From: Phaeotremella fagi
Lineage: Eukaryota; Basidiomycota; Tremellomycetes; Tremellales; Phaeotremellaceae
Assembly: GCA_001599715.1 (NCBI GenBank)
Contig: BCHU01000003.1
Location: 434,001-498,000 of the forward strand
DNA: 64,000 nt
Direction of reading: 5' to 3'
Shown: positions 1-11,400 of the stretch, in pieces
How positions within the stretch are numbered: position 1 is the stretch's first letter
Layout: the number at the start of each line of letters is the position of its first letter
Made by a program: the position numbers and the translations under genes
Notes under the pieces: generated by a model
What the model was told of the DNA's origin: nothing
The model's database searches: none
What the model saw: only the letters and a program-made list of their open reading frames with translations

Positions 1-1059
1 AACGTTTGGGAGACGGACTTTGATCTCTTTAACCTGAGAAATGATATCTTCGTATGTTTCGTTCATGTCATCAGACGATGTGGGGAGCGTACCGAAAACT
101 AACGATCTCGGTGTGAAAGGTTGGACGATTTCGACGTTATCGTCATCATGTGGTGGGGTGGACTGATCGTTGACTCCAACTTCGGAAACATAAGTTACTT
201 GAGATGAGTGACTGGATGGTGATCTAACGACGATTGAGGGGATATCTGTTGGATGATCGATATCAATATCGATATCTGTTGATGAACCGTAAATTGATGA
301 AGGAGGTGTATGGAGTCGATCAGATGGATTGGTATCATGACTATCCTCTTTGGTCATAGGTAAAGAATCGAGTTCCATCTCAGTCCCAGTCCTAGTCCCA
401 GGTGAACGGAAAACTGGTAAAAACTCCTCATCACCGTCATCAACTGGATGATCACGAGATTGGTCGAACGAAGTTGATTCACCCAAAACGATAGTAGTCT
501 CTTCAAATCCATCATTGGACCCAGAACCAAAACCCGACCCAGTAGTCTCACTAGTTCTCTCACTTCCACTCTTAGCGATATCCCCTTCCTCTCCATCAAC
601 TAAAACCTTTTTCTTCCCTTTCGACTTCTTCTTCTTCTTGTTTTTCTTCTTTTTTGATGAACTCTCACCTGCTCCCTCGACAACGCCACCCCCCTCCTCA
701 CCATCCTCAATCTCTTCAATCCTAGCCCTATCAAAAGCAGGATTCTCAACTACATTATCACCTTCAACAACATGAAGTAAATCCTCTTTAGTACCACCTC
801 GTTGATGAGCAACAGCGTTAATCTGAGCTACCATCTCTTGAACTGTTCCTTTCAAATAAACCACTTGATTTTGTGGATACAAAACTTTCAAGGCGTTACT
901 GGTATCATACTCTCTTATAGCTTCTTGTAAGAGTTTAGCTTTTTCGATAGAATTGATGGCTGAGGTGGTGAAATCTTTTTGAGGGGTTGTTTGGGAGATG
1001 ACACGATCACGAGTTAATCGGGTTGGGGGTTGGGGTTGGGGTTGGTTTCTTTGAATCAT
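1..1059 (-). CDS. Uncharacterised low-complexity protein, 3' end beyond the window
   Basis: The reading frame opens with ATG at 1059 and stays open to base 1, giving about 353 residues of a protein whose C-terminus lies outside the window. The N-terminus is Q/P-rich. Residues about 25-100 look folded, with helical stretches and the segment NQVVYLKGTVQEMV. A strongly lysine-rich block follows (606-660 on the DNA), then a long acidic and Ser/Thr-rich region. No catalytic motif is visible. The basic block resembles a nuclear or nucleolar targeting signal, but that is inference from composition. I do not recognise the family. No intron is needed in the visible part, which is unusual among its neighbours. 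Confidence 0.7.
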   Translation of the reverse strand, partial: MIQRNQPQPQPPTRLTRDRVISQTTPQKDFTTSAINSIEKAKLLQEAIREYDTSNALKVLYPQNQVVYLKGTVQEMVAQINAVAHQRGGTKEDLLHVVEGDNVVENPAFDRARIEEIEDGEEGGGVVEGAGESSSKKKKNKKKKKSKGKKKVLVDGEEGDIAKSGSERTSETTGSGFGSGSNDGFEETTIVLGESTSFDQSRDHPVDDGDEEFLPVFRSPGTRTGTEMELDSLPMTKEDSHDTNPSDRLHTPPSSIYGSSTDIDIDIDHPTDIPSIVVRSPSSHSSQVTYVSEVGVNDQSTPPHDDDNVEIVQPFTPRSLVFGTLPTSSDDMNETYEDIISQVKEIKVRLPNV

Positions 1060-1375
1060 GAGTGGTCGAGACTCTGATTTTTGAGAGTTGAGTGTTGGTT
1101 ATACTTTTTGACAATGGATATGTAACTGTATTGTATATGACGAAATGAAAAGGTGAGAGTTGAAAGGAAGGTTATTAAGTTGAGTCAAATTACTCTGTAC
1201 CAAAGTCTAACTTTGAAACGCTGACAAGCAAGGCACTGCCACCGTGCACCAGATACTGTATGGTCACAACTGAAGTCGGAAACCCTTACCATAACCTGTC
1301 ACACAAAGACAGAGCAATGATCTAATCGTCATATATATCATACATACATTCAATCCCATCAGCCAAATATAAACC
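1060..1375. other. Intergenic spacer
   Basis: About 316 bp between the start of the partial gene and the stop of the first dehydrogenase, both on the minus strand. It should hold the promoter of the partial gene and the 3' UTR of the dehydrogenase. I see no other feature. Confidence 0.6.
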
Positions 1376-2492
1376 TCACTTCCTCCCCTCATTAACACCC
1401 TCAACATCCTTAAAAACACCCATCGTATGTTCCCAAATAGTCTTCCCCACACCCTCCTGTAGATATTTCTTCAAAATTGGTTTCCCAGTAATATCGTTAT
1501 TCCAATTAACGACATAACCTCCACTACCCTTAACCCCATCAGAACCCAAAGCAACGTTCTCACCCGAAACACCAGACGAAACCCCTTGTCGAGGAGAATA
1601 AAATCCACTGGTAGCGATGTACAACTGACGTTCACCAGTTTCTTCAACACTAACAGTCCAAGGACTCAAAACAGGATTAAGAACTTTAGTAGCCAATCTT
1701 GCCCAACCTGGTAATTCCCTCGTTATACCAGTTTGAACGATTGAAGGGAAAGAATGAATGAACGAAATTGATGGGTTCCTAGTAGCGAATTCTGATACCA
1801 TGAGTGAATTCATTGTTGTGGTGTGATCAGCACATTTAGCTGCTGAGAACGATTTTTTTAATCCGATATCATTGAAATCTATCGATGCTTCTGAACCACC
1901 GGCTAGGACTGAGAGACTTCTGGAGAAAGGTGATTCGGTGGTTGGTCGTAATTCCGGTAAGAGACTTGTGATGAATCGCATTCTTGAATAATAGTTTAAT
2001 GTCATCTTACGATCTAGACCTTCGGGAGATACTAAGAAACATTTTCGTTAACGTAAGCTAAGACAGAAAAGGCAGATTCGAACTTACCATCTTTACCTCT
2101 CATATTCAAATTACCCTGTGTCTGAACCAATAAATTTATTCTCTTCTCCTTCGCTTTGATGAGTTCGCAAATCCTATCAACCTCTTTCAACTCTGATACA
2201 TCGGCTTGTAAGAATTCCACATTCCCACCGTCATTCAGGATTTTACATTCTGTGATGATCTTCTGGGCGGAGGTCTCACTACGTCCAACGATGTAGATGT
2301 GGGGTGTGGTCGTGTTCTTTATGAAAGTTTTGAGAACTGATTCACCGATACCTGATGTTCCGCCGACTGTTTTTCTATTTAGTAGGTTATGTAGTAGGAA
2401 GGAAGAGACGACTTACTGAAGAGAGCGACGAGACCTGGACCTAATTCTCTTAATCTTGCGTTTGATGCTTTGACAGTTTCCAGAGCGACCAT
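1376..2492 (-). CDS. Short-chain dehydrogenase/reductase-like protein (Tyr-to-Phe at the catalytic position)
   Basis: Predicted exons 2492-2417, 2366-2088 and 2031-1376 give 336 residues. Residues 26-33 form an IGGTSGIG nucleotide-binding loop of the SDR Rossmann fold, followed by IYIVGRS and a central segment resembling the usual NNAG region (VQTQGN). The family catalytic signature is Y-x3-K; here the aligned segment is FSAAK (residues about 180-184), so the lysine is kept and the tyrosine is Phe. SDRs reduce or oxidise carbonyl/hydroxyl groups with NAD(P)H; the substrate is unknown. Activity may be lost or altered if the alignment is right. The start is the first ATG, and all junctions are GT-AG and keep frame. 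A second, more canonical SDR lies 2 kb away on the other strand. Confidence 0.85.
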
Positions 2493-3190
2493 TGTTTATG
2501 TATTCTACCTTTATTTTACTTTAGTCGAGCGATAAAAGATTGTAGATGATAGTAGATCAAGTTCTGAACTCGAAGATACTCTATTTATACCAAGTCTCCC
2601 GACTACAGGGCAGGGGTAGTAACTGGAATCTCCGTGAAATGAACACGGAGAGGCGATGATGTCCGCTAATTTCCTTACAGTTCCGCCGTGATGTAGCCTG
2701 TGGCAAGGATTCGGAAGAGTTTACAAGTACAAGTAAGTACTTGTAGACAACGAGCTGAGATCGGCAATAGAGAAGTTTAAAGACAACTCAGAGCAAGGGA
2801 AAAGAATTTAGTTAGATCCATAAAAAACACCTTGGTGAGGGTGAGATGATATTGTTATAGTGTAGCCCTAAAAACCTGTTGTGTCAAATTCTCAACACTG
2901 TTTTACCCCCTTGTAGGAATCGCGTAGTACATGTATACGGGGTTTGACTGATTATGAGATAGATACAGTGAAAGATGGATCCAAAGTGGCGGCGAGGAAT
3001 AAGGTTTAAGATCAATCAAGAGATCCGTGCATCCACGTGGAATTTATTCTTTGGGTCCTTTGGCTTTACCTACATTCCAGTTGGTTGACTGGACAAGAAT
3101 AGATAGATAACATCGTGAATCAATCAACACCTCTCTCTCTGTTCTTTTCTCTTCATCTATCATACTAATCAAATCAACAACACCCATCTA
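2493..3190. promoter_or_regulatory. Divergent intergenic region
   Basis: About 700 bp between two divergently transcribed genes, so it should carry both promoters. An imperfect palindromic run built on GTACTTGTA/ACAAGTAC lies at about 2721-2746. Similar runs occur in four other noncoding stretches of the window. CT-rich sequence precedes the start at 3191. Confidence 0.5.
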
Positions 3191-3942
3191 ATGCAATTCT
3201 ACGACACACCTTCTGATACCGATACCAACCTCGCCCCTCCCCCACCACCATATTTCGCAGAAAATGTAAGCGTAGTATATCACATCTTTCGACAGAATCT
3301 GATACTGTACCATTATAGGAATACAGTAGTATCCCAGCTACCACCATGGCTAAAATCCTTCAAATGATGGATAAAGAAGTTGAGATTCGAGTAAGTTGAT
3401 ATCTCCAAAGATGAGCCGTGTTTAATTCACAATCAATGCAAACAGGTTCAAAGAGGTTTAACGGAAGCTTTACGAAAGGAAGTTCAAGATGAACTCAAAG
3501 ACGTGAGCCTTTACCTTACATTGTGTGAATGATGATTATAATATGGGATGACAAATAGCTCAATAAGAGACTTGACAAGATCGAGGGAGAAGTTATCAAG
3601 AATACTCAAGATATCAAGGAACTTAATGAAAGGATTGGCGAGGTTGGTTGAAATCTTTTGTCCAACATTGGCTAACTACCATAATCATTAGTTAGATAAG
3701 AGAGTCGATAAGAATACTCAAGATATTCAAGTTGTGAGTTTTGTATACTGTATGATACTTCTTTCTGCTAAGCGGTGATAGCTCGAGTTAAAAGTTGAAG
3801 ATCTTAGCCATAGAGTTGAAGTTATCGAGGTGAGTACGTATACAGTACGGGAATGTATTTTGTTCTGATGGATTATAAGAACCAACGACAACAAGAAGAA
3901 AGTAGTTCAATGGAGATTGATTTAAGGGGTTTTGGTTCATAA
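3191..3942 (+). CDS. Small coiled-coil protein made of phase-0 exons
   Basis: Predicted exons are 3191-3265, 3319-3390, 3446-3502, 3559-3642, 3692-3733, 3782-3829 and 3880-3942, coding 146 residues. All six introns fall between codons (phase 0), so each exon is a self-contained unit. After a Pro-rich start the protein is almost entirely heptad-like helix. Two exons share the segment KNTQDI(K/Q), and several start with Leu followed by a charged helix (LNKRLDKIE, LDKRVDK, LELKVEDL). This suggests growth by exon duplication. One donor is the weak GTTGGT (3643). No enzyme motif is present and I do not recognise the family. A role as an oligomerising scaffold is inference only. Confidence 0.7.
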
Positions 3943-4556
3943 TTGGTAATGCTAAGTTGTTGTACGAGTATTTTAGATGTTGAATCGATGAAATCAGAAG
4001 TTTAAACCTTATCGTGTTTCAACGCTTGACAACAGGATCTATTTCTTGCCTTTCTTCTTGATGCTCTACCTCTTGATATACATTTTGAGCCTTCCACGAT
4101 ATACACTATACATCAATGTACAGTACAGGATATCTTTACAAGCATAATTATACGTAGCACGCACCTCCACGTGGACGATCAAGGATCATTTCATTCCACT
4201 GCATATCAACGGCTGACTGGACTACTAGGTCTTCAGATACATACAGTACAGTACTTTTGTCTAAAGACGTACAGTAACATCAAGTTGTATCTACGGTTAT
4301 CCGAATTGCATATTCGGACCACCAATCCTAGTCTCTCTCGAATACATGAATATGAATGTGAAAGATGCAACGAAAGGGTAATGATCTTTCAGTCTTCCAT
4401 CGGAAAGCTCCAACGGGTTCGGTCTTTGCCTTTGTCGATGCCAGGCCGTTTGACCGTCCTAGTACTTATACTGTGGTATTTCCATTAGATCCAACTTTTC
4501 TATTCGACATACAGTATCTACTTGCACTTGATAAGATTAGAATAATTTCAAACAAG
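3943..4556. other. Intergenic spacer
   Basis: About 610 bp between two plus-strand genes. Repeated ACAGTAC/TACAGTACAG words occur at about 4106-4254, and there are short overlapping open frames without coding character. It probably holds the 3' UTR of the coiled-coil gene and the promoter of the next dehydrogenase. Confidence 0.5.
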
Positions 4557-5665
4557 ATGACAACATATGTTATATCAGGTGGAAATCGTAACGTCGGAGT
4601 GAGTTACAATAATCTACATATGTCGACCTGCCACTGACATCGTCCTTACGCTGTAGCTCGGCTTAGTCAAAGTCCTCACCAAGAATTCTTCGAATACAGT
4701 GATAACTCTTAATCGATCACCACTGCCTGTAGAGATCCTGAAGGGAACTTCGAATCTACATGAAATCAAAACTGATTTGACAGATATATCGTCTTTACGT
4801 GTGAGTCCCTACCTTACATTTTTGGTGACGGTGTTGATGTTCCTTAGACTGCGGTAGAGAAAGTGAAAGAGGTCACCTCTGGTAAAGTGGATGTACTGAT
4901 TTGCAATGCTGGTATGTCCTTGTCTTGCACTCCATCTCTCACTTGTTGACAAGGTTCTAGGCGGTGGACAATTAGATGACGTACCTTTATCGACCGGCCG
5001 AGAAGAAGAATTATCTGAAAAATTACAAAATGCATTCCTTGTCAATACCGGTAAGTGAACTCAATATACGGAGGTCAATCTATCTCTAATATTCTGTATG
5101 GTCTCGTCATAGTCGCCCCACTTCAACTCATCTCGCTGATACTACCTCTACTTCGTTCTGGCGAAAAGAAGAAAATAGCTTTATTGACTTCAGCACACGG
5201 GGTAGCTGAGGTCATTCGAAATGGAGGTCAACAGGGTAGATTACCTTATGGAGCTAGTAAAGTAAGTGATGGTCCCTAAAATTATGAGAAGGAAATTACT
5301 TTTACTAACATGTTAATTGACTGTAGGCTGCGACGGATAACTCGATCGTTCGAATTGCGAATCAATTGAAATCAGAGGGATTCACAGTGTTCTCCATCGC
5401 ACCAAGTGTGATTTCAGATAGAGAGTCTGCAGAAGCAAGAGGTAAATTGAGACCTCCATACACACGTGTGTCAACGAAACTGAACATTTTGACAGGTATG
5501 GATTTCGATAAATTCAAAGCTCAAATCAGTGCTATCCCAGGATCGTCTGGTCTATTCGATCCTGAAGATGGCGCTGCTATTCTGTTGGATACGATTGGGA
5601 GGATGACTGTTGAGGATTCAGGGAGGATTGTTGGGATGTGGGGGTCGGAGGATAAATGGATGTAG
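4557..5665 (+). CDS. Short-chain dehydrogenase/reductase
   Basis: Predicted exons are 4557-4598, 4657-4800, 4848-4911, 4961-5050, 5113-5261 and 5327-5665, giving 275 residues. The N-terminus has the Rossmann motif SGGNRNVGLG (residues 7-16). The NAG motif is in VLICNAGGG, a Ser-containing strand is in LLTSAHG, and the canonical Y-x3-K is YGASK (Y159, K163). All SDR catalytic elements are therefore present, unlike the neighbour at 1376-2492. The length is normal for a classical SDR. The C-terminal WGSEDKWM region resembles the substrate loop and end of fungal NAD(P)-dependent reductases of unknown substrate. All junctions are GT-AG. Confidence 0.88.
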
Positions 5666-6111
5666 ATTTTTTCAGCGTCAACATATGAATTGATTTGTTA
5701 ATTGTGTCCAACGGGAGATTGTGGTGACGCCGCTCAAAGGCTAAAGACTTGTTTTTTTTTTTTCAGATCTCTTTTGGAAGTTGGAATACCCCGTCCAAAG
5801 AGAAATTCTCGAAATCGTTATTCGAAGTAGGACTCACATCTTTATGTTGTATCTTCATTTCCTTCGTCAACGAATCAGAAATAACGTATGAACATTGAAG
5901 ATCAGAGGATCAAACAAGAGGATCATTCATGTCTTCCGACCAAAGAGAACTAAATCAAAATTTCCATACTTCCTCAGAGAAGAGAGGAAAGATTTCAACA
6001 ACATACTTGAAAACACGGAATGGACTTTGAAAGACTACCATCACAGATTCATAAACAACTATCAACGTCGAACAAAATAAGCTACAACAGTATGAAACCC
6101 CTACTCATCCC
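5666..6111. other. Convergent intergenic spacer
   Basis: About 450 bp between the 3' ends of two convergent genes. It contains a poly-T run near 5752-5763 that would fit 3' UTR/termination sequence. A short frame at 5895-6080 starts only with TTG, and I do not consider it a gene. Confidence 0.55.
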
Positions 6112-7060
6112 TTAATGCAATAAAGCCTCATCAGCTACCCAATTATCACCACATGGACCACCTCCTGGATATTCCGAAATTCGAATATCATCTTGGGTAG
6201 GTGTGACCAAAGGTTGATATTGCTTAGCCACTTCAACACTGGTTTGAGGAATGTAGTGACAGATAAGAGACTGGGAATCAGTAAAGATCTCAAAATCACA
6301 AGACTCACTCTTCGCATACGTTCTTTCGAACTGTTAGGTGGTGAACCATGAACGATACTTCCATGGAAGAACATTACATCACCAGCTTTCAATGTGACCG
6401 GAAGAGCTAACGCTTCGTAATCGACACCAGCAGGTAATTTGATCATCGTAGGTGAGAACGATTTGGTGAGATCTGAATCACCGTGACAGAGGATTTCGTT
6501 ACGATGTGAACCGGGGATAAGTGTTAATCCACCATTCTCTTCGTCCGCATCATCAACTGCTACCCATCCAGCTAAACATGTTTCAGGATGGGCTTGAAGG
6601 AACCTAATTACATGGATTAATACGCTGTCCACGGTTGGTGTACTCACCAATTGTCTTGATGTAAAGCTTGACCTCTAGCTCCGGGAGGTTTGAAATAGAA
6701 CATCGTTTGAGCGCCGTAAACAGGACCCAACAAGTTAGTCGCCACATCGACCATTCGTTGATCCATAAACCTTTGTTTAGTAACTCGACCAACTTCAGTC
6801 TGAGGATGACGATGTGGATGCATAAGTCTAGCGTATTTCTTCAAAGGATCATTATCAACCAAGAATTTTGGTACATCCGTGAAAGAGAAATCATCACCGT
6901 CAGCATGAACGTCGCAGAGGTCTCTGACTTCGGTCATCTCCTGTGGAGAGAAGAGTTGGGGTACGATGATGACACCATAATTTTTATAAGTGTTTTTGGC
7001 GGTATCTGTCGTTCCGTCAACAGCGGTTATCGTCTCTTGAGTGATTTTGGTTATAGCCAT
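6112..7060 (-). CDS. Phytanoyl-CoA dioxygenase (PhyH) family protein
   Basis: Predicted exons 7060-6648, 6603-6309 and 6288-6112 code 294 residues, a usual length for the family. PhyH proteins are Fe(II)/2-oxoglutarate-dependent oxygenases. The metal triad is visible: HQD (H134, D136) in a QALHQDNW context and a distal His in FFHGSIVHGS (probably H223), followed by Asn/Ser and an Arg suitable for 2-oxoglutarate binding. IPGSH is also typical. The natural substrate cannot be read from sequence; fungal homologues act on fatty acids or secondary metabolites. The second and third exons are separated by only 20 nt (6289-6308), which is too short for a normal intron. The C-terminal joint is therefore less certain, although the frame continues well across it. 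Confidence 0.83.
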
Positions 7061-7539
7061 TGTGAAAATTGTTATCTATTCTTACTCATTTCACCCTATG
7101 AGAACACACCCAATTCATCCATTTTATATGTGGTTGTTTTTCTCATGACCTCGTGACTGACAGAACGAGAACATCCACCCCGGCCCGAAAGAGTACGACC
7201 TTCATTAGGCCTTTCGTTACGGTCGTATTACACCGGGTCGACCGTGAATTGTTACGAGCGGCTTGCGAGGGAGGTGAAGGCAGCTTGGATAGACTGAACG
7301 ACCAGAGAAGGCAAGGCAACTTCTAAATCAGAAGGTGTGTAGTACCACAAAGGTGCGTCGTCGACGTTCTCTGTAGCTGGCTTCTTGGCCATTCTCAATC
7401 CGTCTTTATCTTGCGGGCGGAAATCAAATCTGATTTTTGGATTTTCTCATCAAAGAGGTTGAGATACTGTTACCAGCATTCTCACTTTAAAACCTAGGAT
7501 TGAAAACCTCACAACCGAATCCTGAAAAACACCAGTACA
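7061..7539. promoter_or_regulatory. Divergent intergenic region
   Basis: About 480 bp between the PhyH gene (minus) and the orphan gene at 7540 (plus), so it should hold both promoters. The part around 7190-7270 is clearly GC-richer than the surroundings. I see no recognisable binding motif. Confidence 0.5.
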
Positions 7540-8187
7540 ATGTCAGAAATACAACAACTCAAGGATGACGAATTGTTACAAAGAAAGTTTACAGTGACAA
7601 TCACAGCCATTGAAAGTCTGAGAGAAGCTTACTACAAAAACCTCTATGTATTCAAGCCAGACCTCGAAGAACCCAGATTCGCCCAATATCAATCAGAATT
7701 TCAAACGCTCTACAAAGCTGAAGAGCTGATCAAGAAATTCCAAAAAAACCCAATTCCAAAATGTTGGTCTCAGGAGAACATCGAAACCGTTAAAACCGCT
7801 TTTCAACTGATTCGAACGATGAATCTAGAAGAGAATTATGTTGATATCGTTGATGTCGATTCATGGCTCAGAACTCATCACGACCAGATACTCTTTAAAT
7901 CTTTCGTTTATACTTACAAGTCTAAGACTAATGTTCCACCGAGGGTACCGGAGGTTACTGATGTTTCAGAATCAGATAGTGAAGATAGTCAAGATCGTAC
8001 GGTCACGAATATCCATCTCACTCAAGTCAGTCAATCAGATACCGAGACGACTTCTCATCCAGCTTCAGAAGTAGACAGTGTGATTTCTGTAAAAGATTCA
8101 ATCGAAGGCGATGGCGAATATGTATTGGTTTCGAGTTCAGATGCTCCACCTTCAGATATCTGTCTTCCAATCAGAGAGCGGGCCTAG
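7540..8187 (+). CDS. Orphan protein with acidic Ser-rich tail
   Basis: An intronless frame of 215 codons opens with MSEIQQLKDDELL. Residues 1-125 are mixed charged and hydrophobic and look folded and helical (REAYYKNLY, YQSEFQTLYKAEELIKKF, VDSWLRTHHDQILFK). Residues about 130-215 are Ser/Thr/Asp/Glu-rich and probably disordered. There is no signal peptide, membrane segment or enzyme motif. I do not recognise it. The absence of introns in an intron-rich neighbourhood is shared with the orphans at 43200 and 38409 and could point to a young or retroposed gene, but this is inference. Confidence 0.6.
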   Translation: MSEIQQLKDDELLQRKFTVTITAIESLREAYYKNLYVFKPDLEEPRFAQYQSEFQTLYKAEELIKKFQKNPIPKCWSQENIETVKTAFQLIRTMNLEENYVDIVDVDSWLRTHHDQILFKSFVYTYKSKTNVPPRVPEVTDVSESDSEDSQDRTVTNIHLTQVSQSDTETTSHPASEVDSVISVKDSIEGDGEYVLVSSSDAPPSDICLPIRERA

Positions 8188-8425
8188 GGTTTCGGGATGT
8201 TCTTGTACAATAGACAACAAGTTAGTAAAGAAATTAGATGGTACGAAGGCCAGAGGTGTAATTTAAGGAGAAACATAGGTGAAATGGTCGAAAGAGGGAT
8301 TGTAGCCAGCGCTTGAAATTAGATTCGTGTAACAATGCATCCTTTTTTCATTAAACTCGTCTCCGCTCAATCTCGTTTTAATCGTACATTACCTTCTCCA
8401 CCTCTCATCGGTTAATCGTGGTCAT

Positions 8426-11400
8426 CTACCACAATTTGCATTGATCCTCTTTAGGTGGGTTCATCTACCGTTCCATCAGCTCACTGCTCCACTCCGAAAC
8501 AATTCGAGGACGAAAACTTACCCCAGATCCAACCTTACATCCAAAAGCTTTATGGAAAGCGTCAAGATCTCTCAAAGTACCAACGGTTCTCCAATAAGGT
8601 GGTGAATGCGGATCAGTTCTTACTCTAGAAACAGCTGTTGCTGGTTTAGTAAGTTGAGCCCAAACTCTTGCGAAGGCTAAGAAGAATAATTGTTCTGGTG
8701 TGTAATCCAATCCTGGGAGCTTTTGGAATTCAGAGGTGGAAACCGAGTTTTTCCAGGCTAGGAATGCTTGCGCTAAACCTGAGTCGGCGATATCTGAAAA
8801 GATGTCAGCTGAGTCAGGACATCCAACCGCTAAGCTCACCTTCACCGTTGGTCAACTGTCAAATGTTAGCAGCGTAACGAAGAAATATCATTGTACTTGC
8901 ATTTCCATTCACAAAGACCTTTTTGCCAGCATCGTCATAAACATAATACTTGCTATACTGTTTAGCGATACATTGAGCCTTTTCCTCAAAGGCAACAACC
9001 GTAGAATTTGTCCACCAATCCCTCAATCGACCCCTAGGACGTCAGCGAAAATCATTTCACCCATGCATACCTCTCATCGTATTGGCTTCCAGAATTGTCA
9101 AATGCGTGTGTCAGTTCATGTGCAGCTACAGCGCCAAAGGCTCCGTAACGTAAATGCGCTGGCCAGGCCTGAGAGTAAAATGGTGGTTGGAGAATTCCAG
9201 CTGGGAAGACAATTTCACCGTCTGGGGGCTATTGAATGTCAGCGGGCCAATAGTACACGTCGACATCTCACTCACGCTGTAGTAGGCGTTGACGGTCTAA
9301 ATGTATGTCAGTATATGAATGACAACAAGACAACTCTGCATACCTGAGGATACATCTAAACAAACGATCAGTTACGCCCCATATCCAGAAAAATCGCCTA
9401 CCTCCCAAGACTCCCTATTTCTTACTCTACCCAAACCCAACCAAATTCTAGATTCATCAAAGATAGTAGATCTCAAAACGTTCCCGAAAAAGTCGTCGGC
9501 CTTGATCTCCAATCGACCATAGTAAGAGGCTAAACTATCTGGATTGGTGGTATTGGGATAAAGTGGATAACCGATTTTTGGGATGATGGCCTGAGCCTTC
9601 TTTTGAGCTGCTACTGCAGATTCTTGATCCATCCATGAGATCTGTGTAAGCTTGTCTTCGAAGGCTTTGACGATAGCTTGCAGGTTAGCTATGTATTTTT
9701 AGCAGACTTACATCTAATGATATGTTCACCCTCAGCCTTGGCTTCAGCTGAGAACGCTTCTCGAACGAATTCCCGTCCAGCGATGAAGCCAACAATATCG
9801 TCCACCCATGACAAACACACGTCCTCCCTAACCTCCTCTGTTCCTGGTTTGATTCCTCTTAAAACCTCTTCCAATCTTCTGGTTTGCTGACGAATCGGTA
9901 CCTTTGGACCAAGGGCGGAAGCGTAAGTCAAAGCTAGTCGTGTTACAAAGTAACCTGACAAGACGTAATCTGGAGTGTCCGTTACCAGCTTGGTGACAGA
10001 TTTGAGATAAGGTGGATGGGTGACAGTGAGATTAACCGGGAAACTTCTTGGAGAATAAGTTGACAAGTAAGTCGGGATATCAAGGAAAGGTAATGCTTTC
10101 GAAACATTGGCTGTGGGGTATGGGTTATACGCAAAATGTGGGTTGAACAGATATTCAGGATCTGCTCCTGCTTCCATGAGATCTTTCTCGAATTGAACTA
10201 CTTTACCGGAAAGAGTTTCCATTCGTTTAGCAAGTTTTTCAGCAGGTGTCTCGTCCGGTGGAGTGGGCGTGTCACTACCACCTTTATCACCGTCTCCTGG
10301 CCATGGCCATGGCCATCCAGCTTGAGCGATATCAGACATGATTTCCGTCTCGATTTCTTCTGCTAGGTCCATGATATCTCTCTTTGGATTGGACGAGACC
10401 TTCGTGTGTGAAGCTACCTCGATCAAGATATTTTTGACGACAGATTGGTATAAATCTAGGATAGGCTTCTCGTCGTAGTACTCTTTTGAAGGAAGTCCAC
10501 CGAAGGCTTGATATACCCATAAGCTCTGAACTTGAGAGTCTTCACCTCCAGCATCTCCCTCGATTTCAAAATTGACAAGACCTTGTGCACCTAGGTTCGG
10601 TAAGTAAGATATTCTCCTCAGCTGTAATCACTTACCTCTGGAATGAAGATATGCCAAGGTCTTGGTAATTCTCTGCTGTCGTTCTTTATCAAACTTCAGA
10701 ACCTCCACGTCCTCCTCAAGTGATGTAGTATCACGAGCAGTTAATTTATTCCAAACTGCTTTACCCATCTTCTTCGCCGATTTCAAAGCATCCAGTCTAT
10801 TTGCTGAGTCTGTCAAGCTTTCTGAAACAACATAACCATCATCGTAAGCTCCACACCAATTGACAGTTTGAGCTTGAAGTCCAGCTTTAGGAGCTGGAAT
10901 CAGATCAAATGGTGCAAAATTCTCGAGAACGAAATCCAAAACAGGGATGAGCGGTTTTACACCGACTTCGTTGAGAGTTTTCTGGTATTGGATCAGTGTT
11001 ACGATTGGAAAGATGACTTACGATATCGATGCAACTGTCGTACACAGCCTTCAGTTTCTGAAGATTGTTGTGTTCAGACGACGACGTAGATATTCCCTTG
11101 GAAGGGATGGAATTGAGGACTTTCAAAATGATTTTCTGGTGGTTGTTAGATACGAGACTAGAGATCGAATAATCAAGTTACCTTGTTGTTGTCGGCCACC
11201 TCGTTGAAGGCTCCAAATAGACCTCTCGAAGGAGGAATTTCATGAGTCGCTTGCCATCCTCCAGCTGAAACGATTTACATCAGCTGATTCGTCATAGGTA
11301 GACGAAAACCAGCTTACTAGCAAACTCATAAAAGTCGTCGCAAGGATCAACAGTAGCGTTGATTGATTGAAGGATCGAAGCAGAAAGGGAGACGCATTCA

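Noticed and set aside
4171..4637. Overlapping frames of 105 and 90 residues upstream of the second SDR
   Set aside because: They overlap each other and the true first exon of the SDR in another frame; no motif.
5895..6080. 61-residue basic frame between convergent genes
   Set aside because: Begins with TTG only, lies in a 3' spacer and shows no conserved feature.
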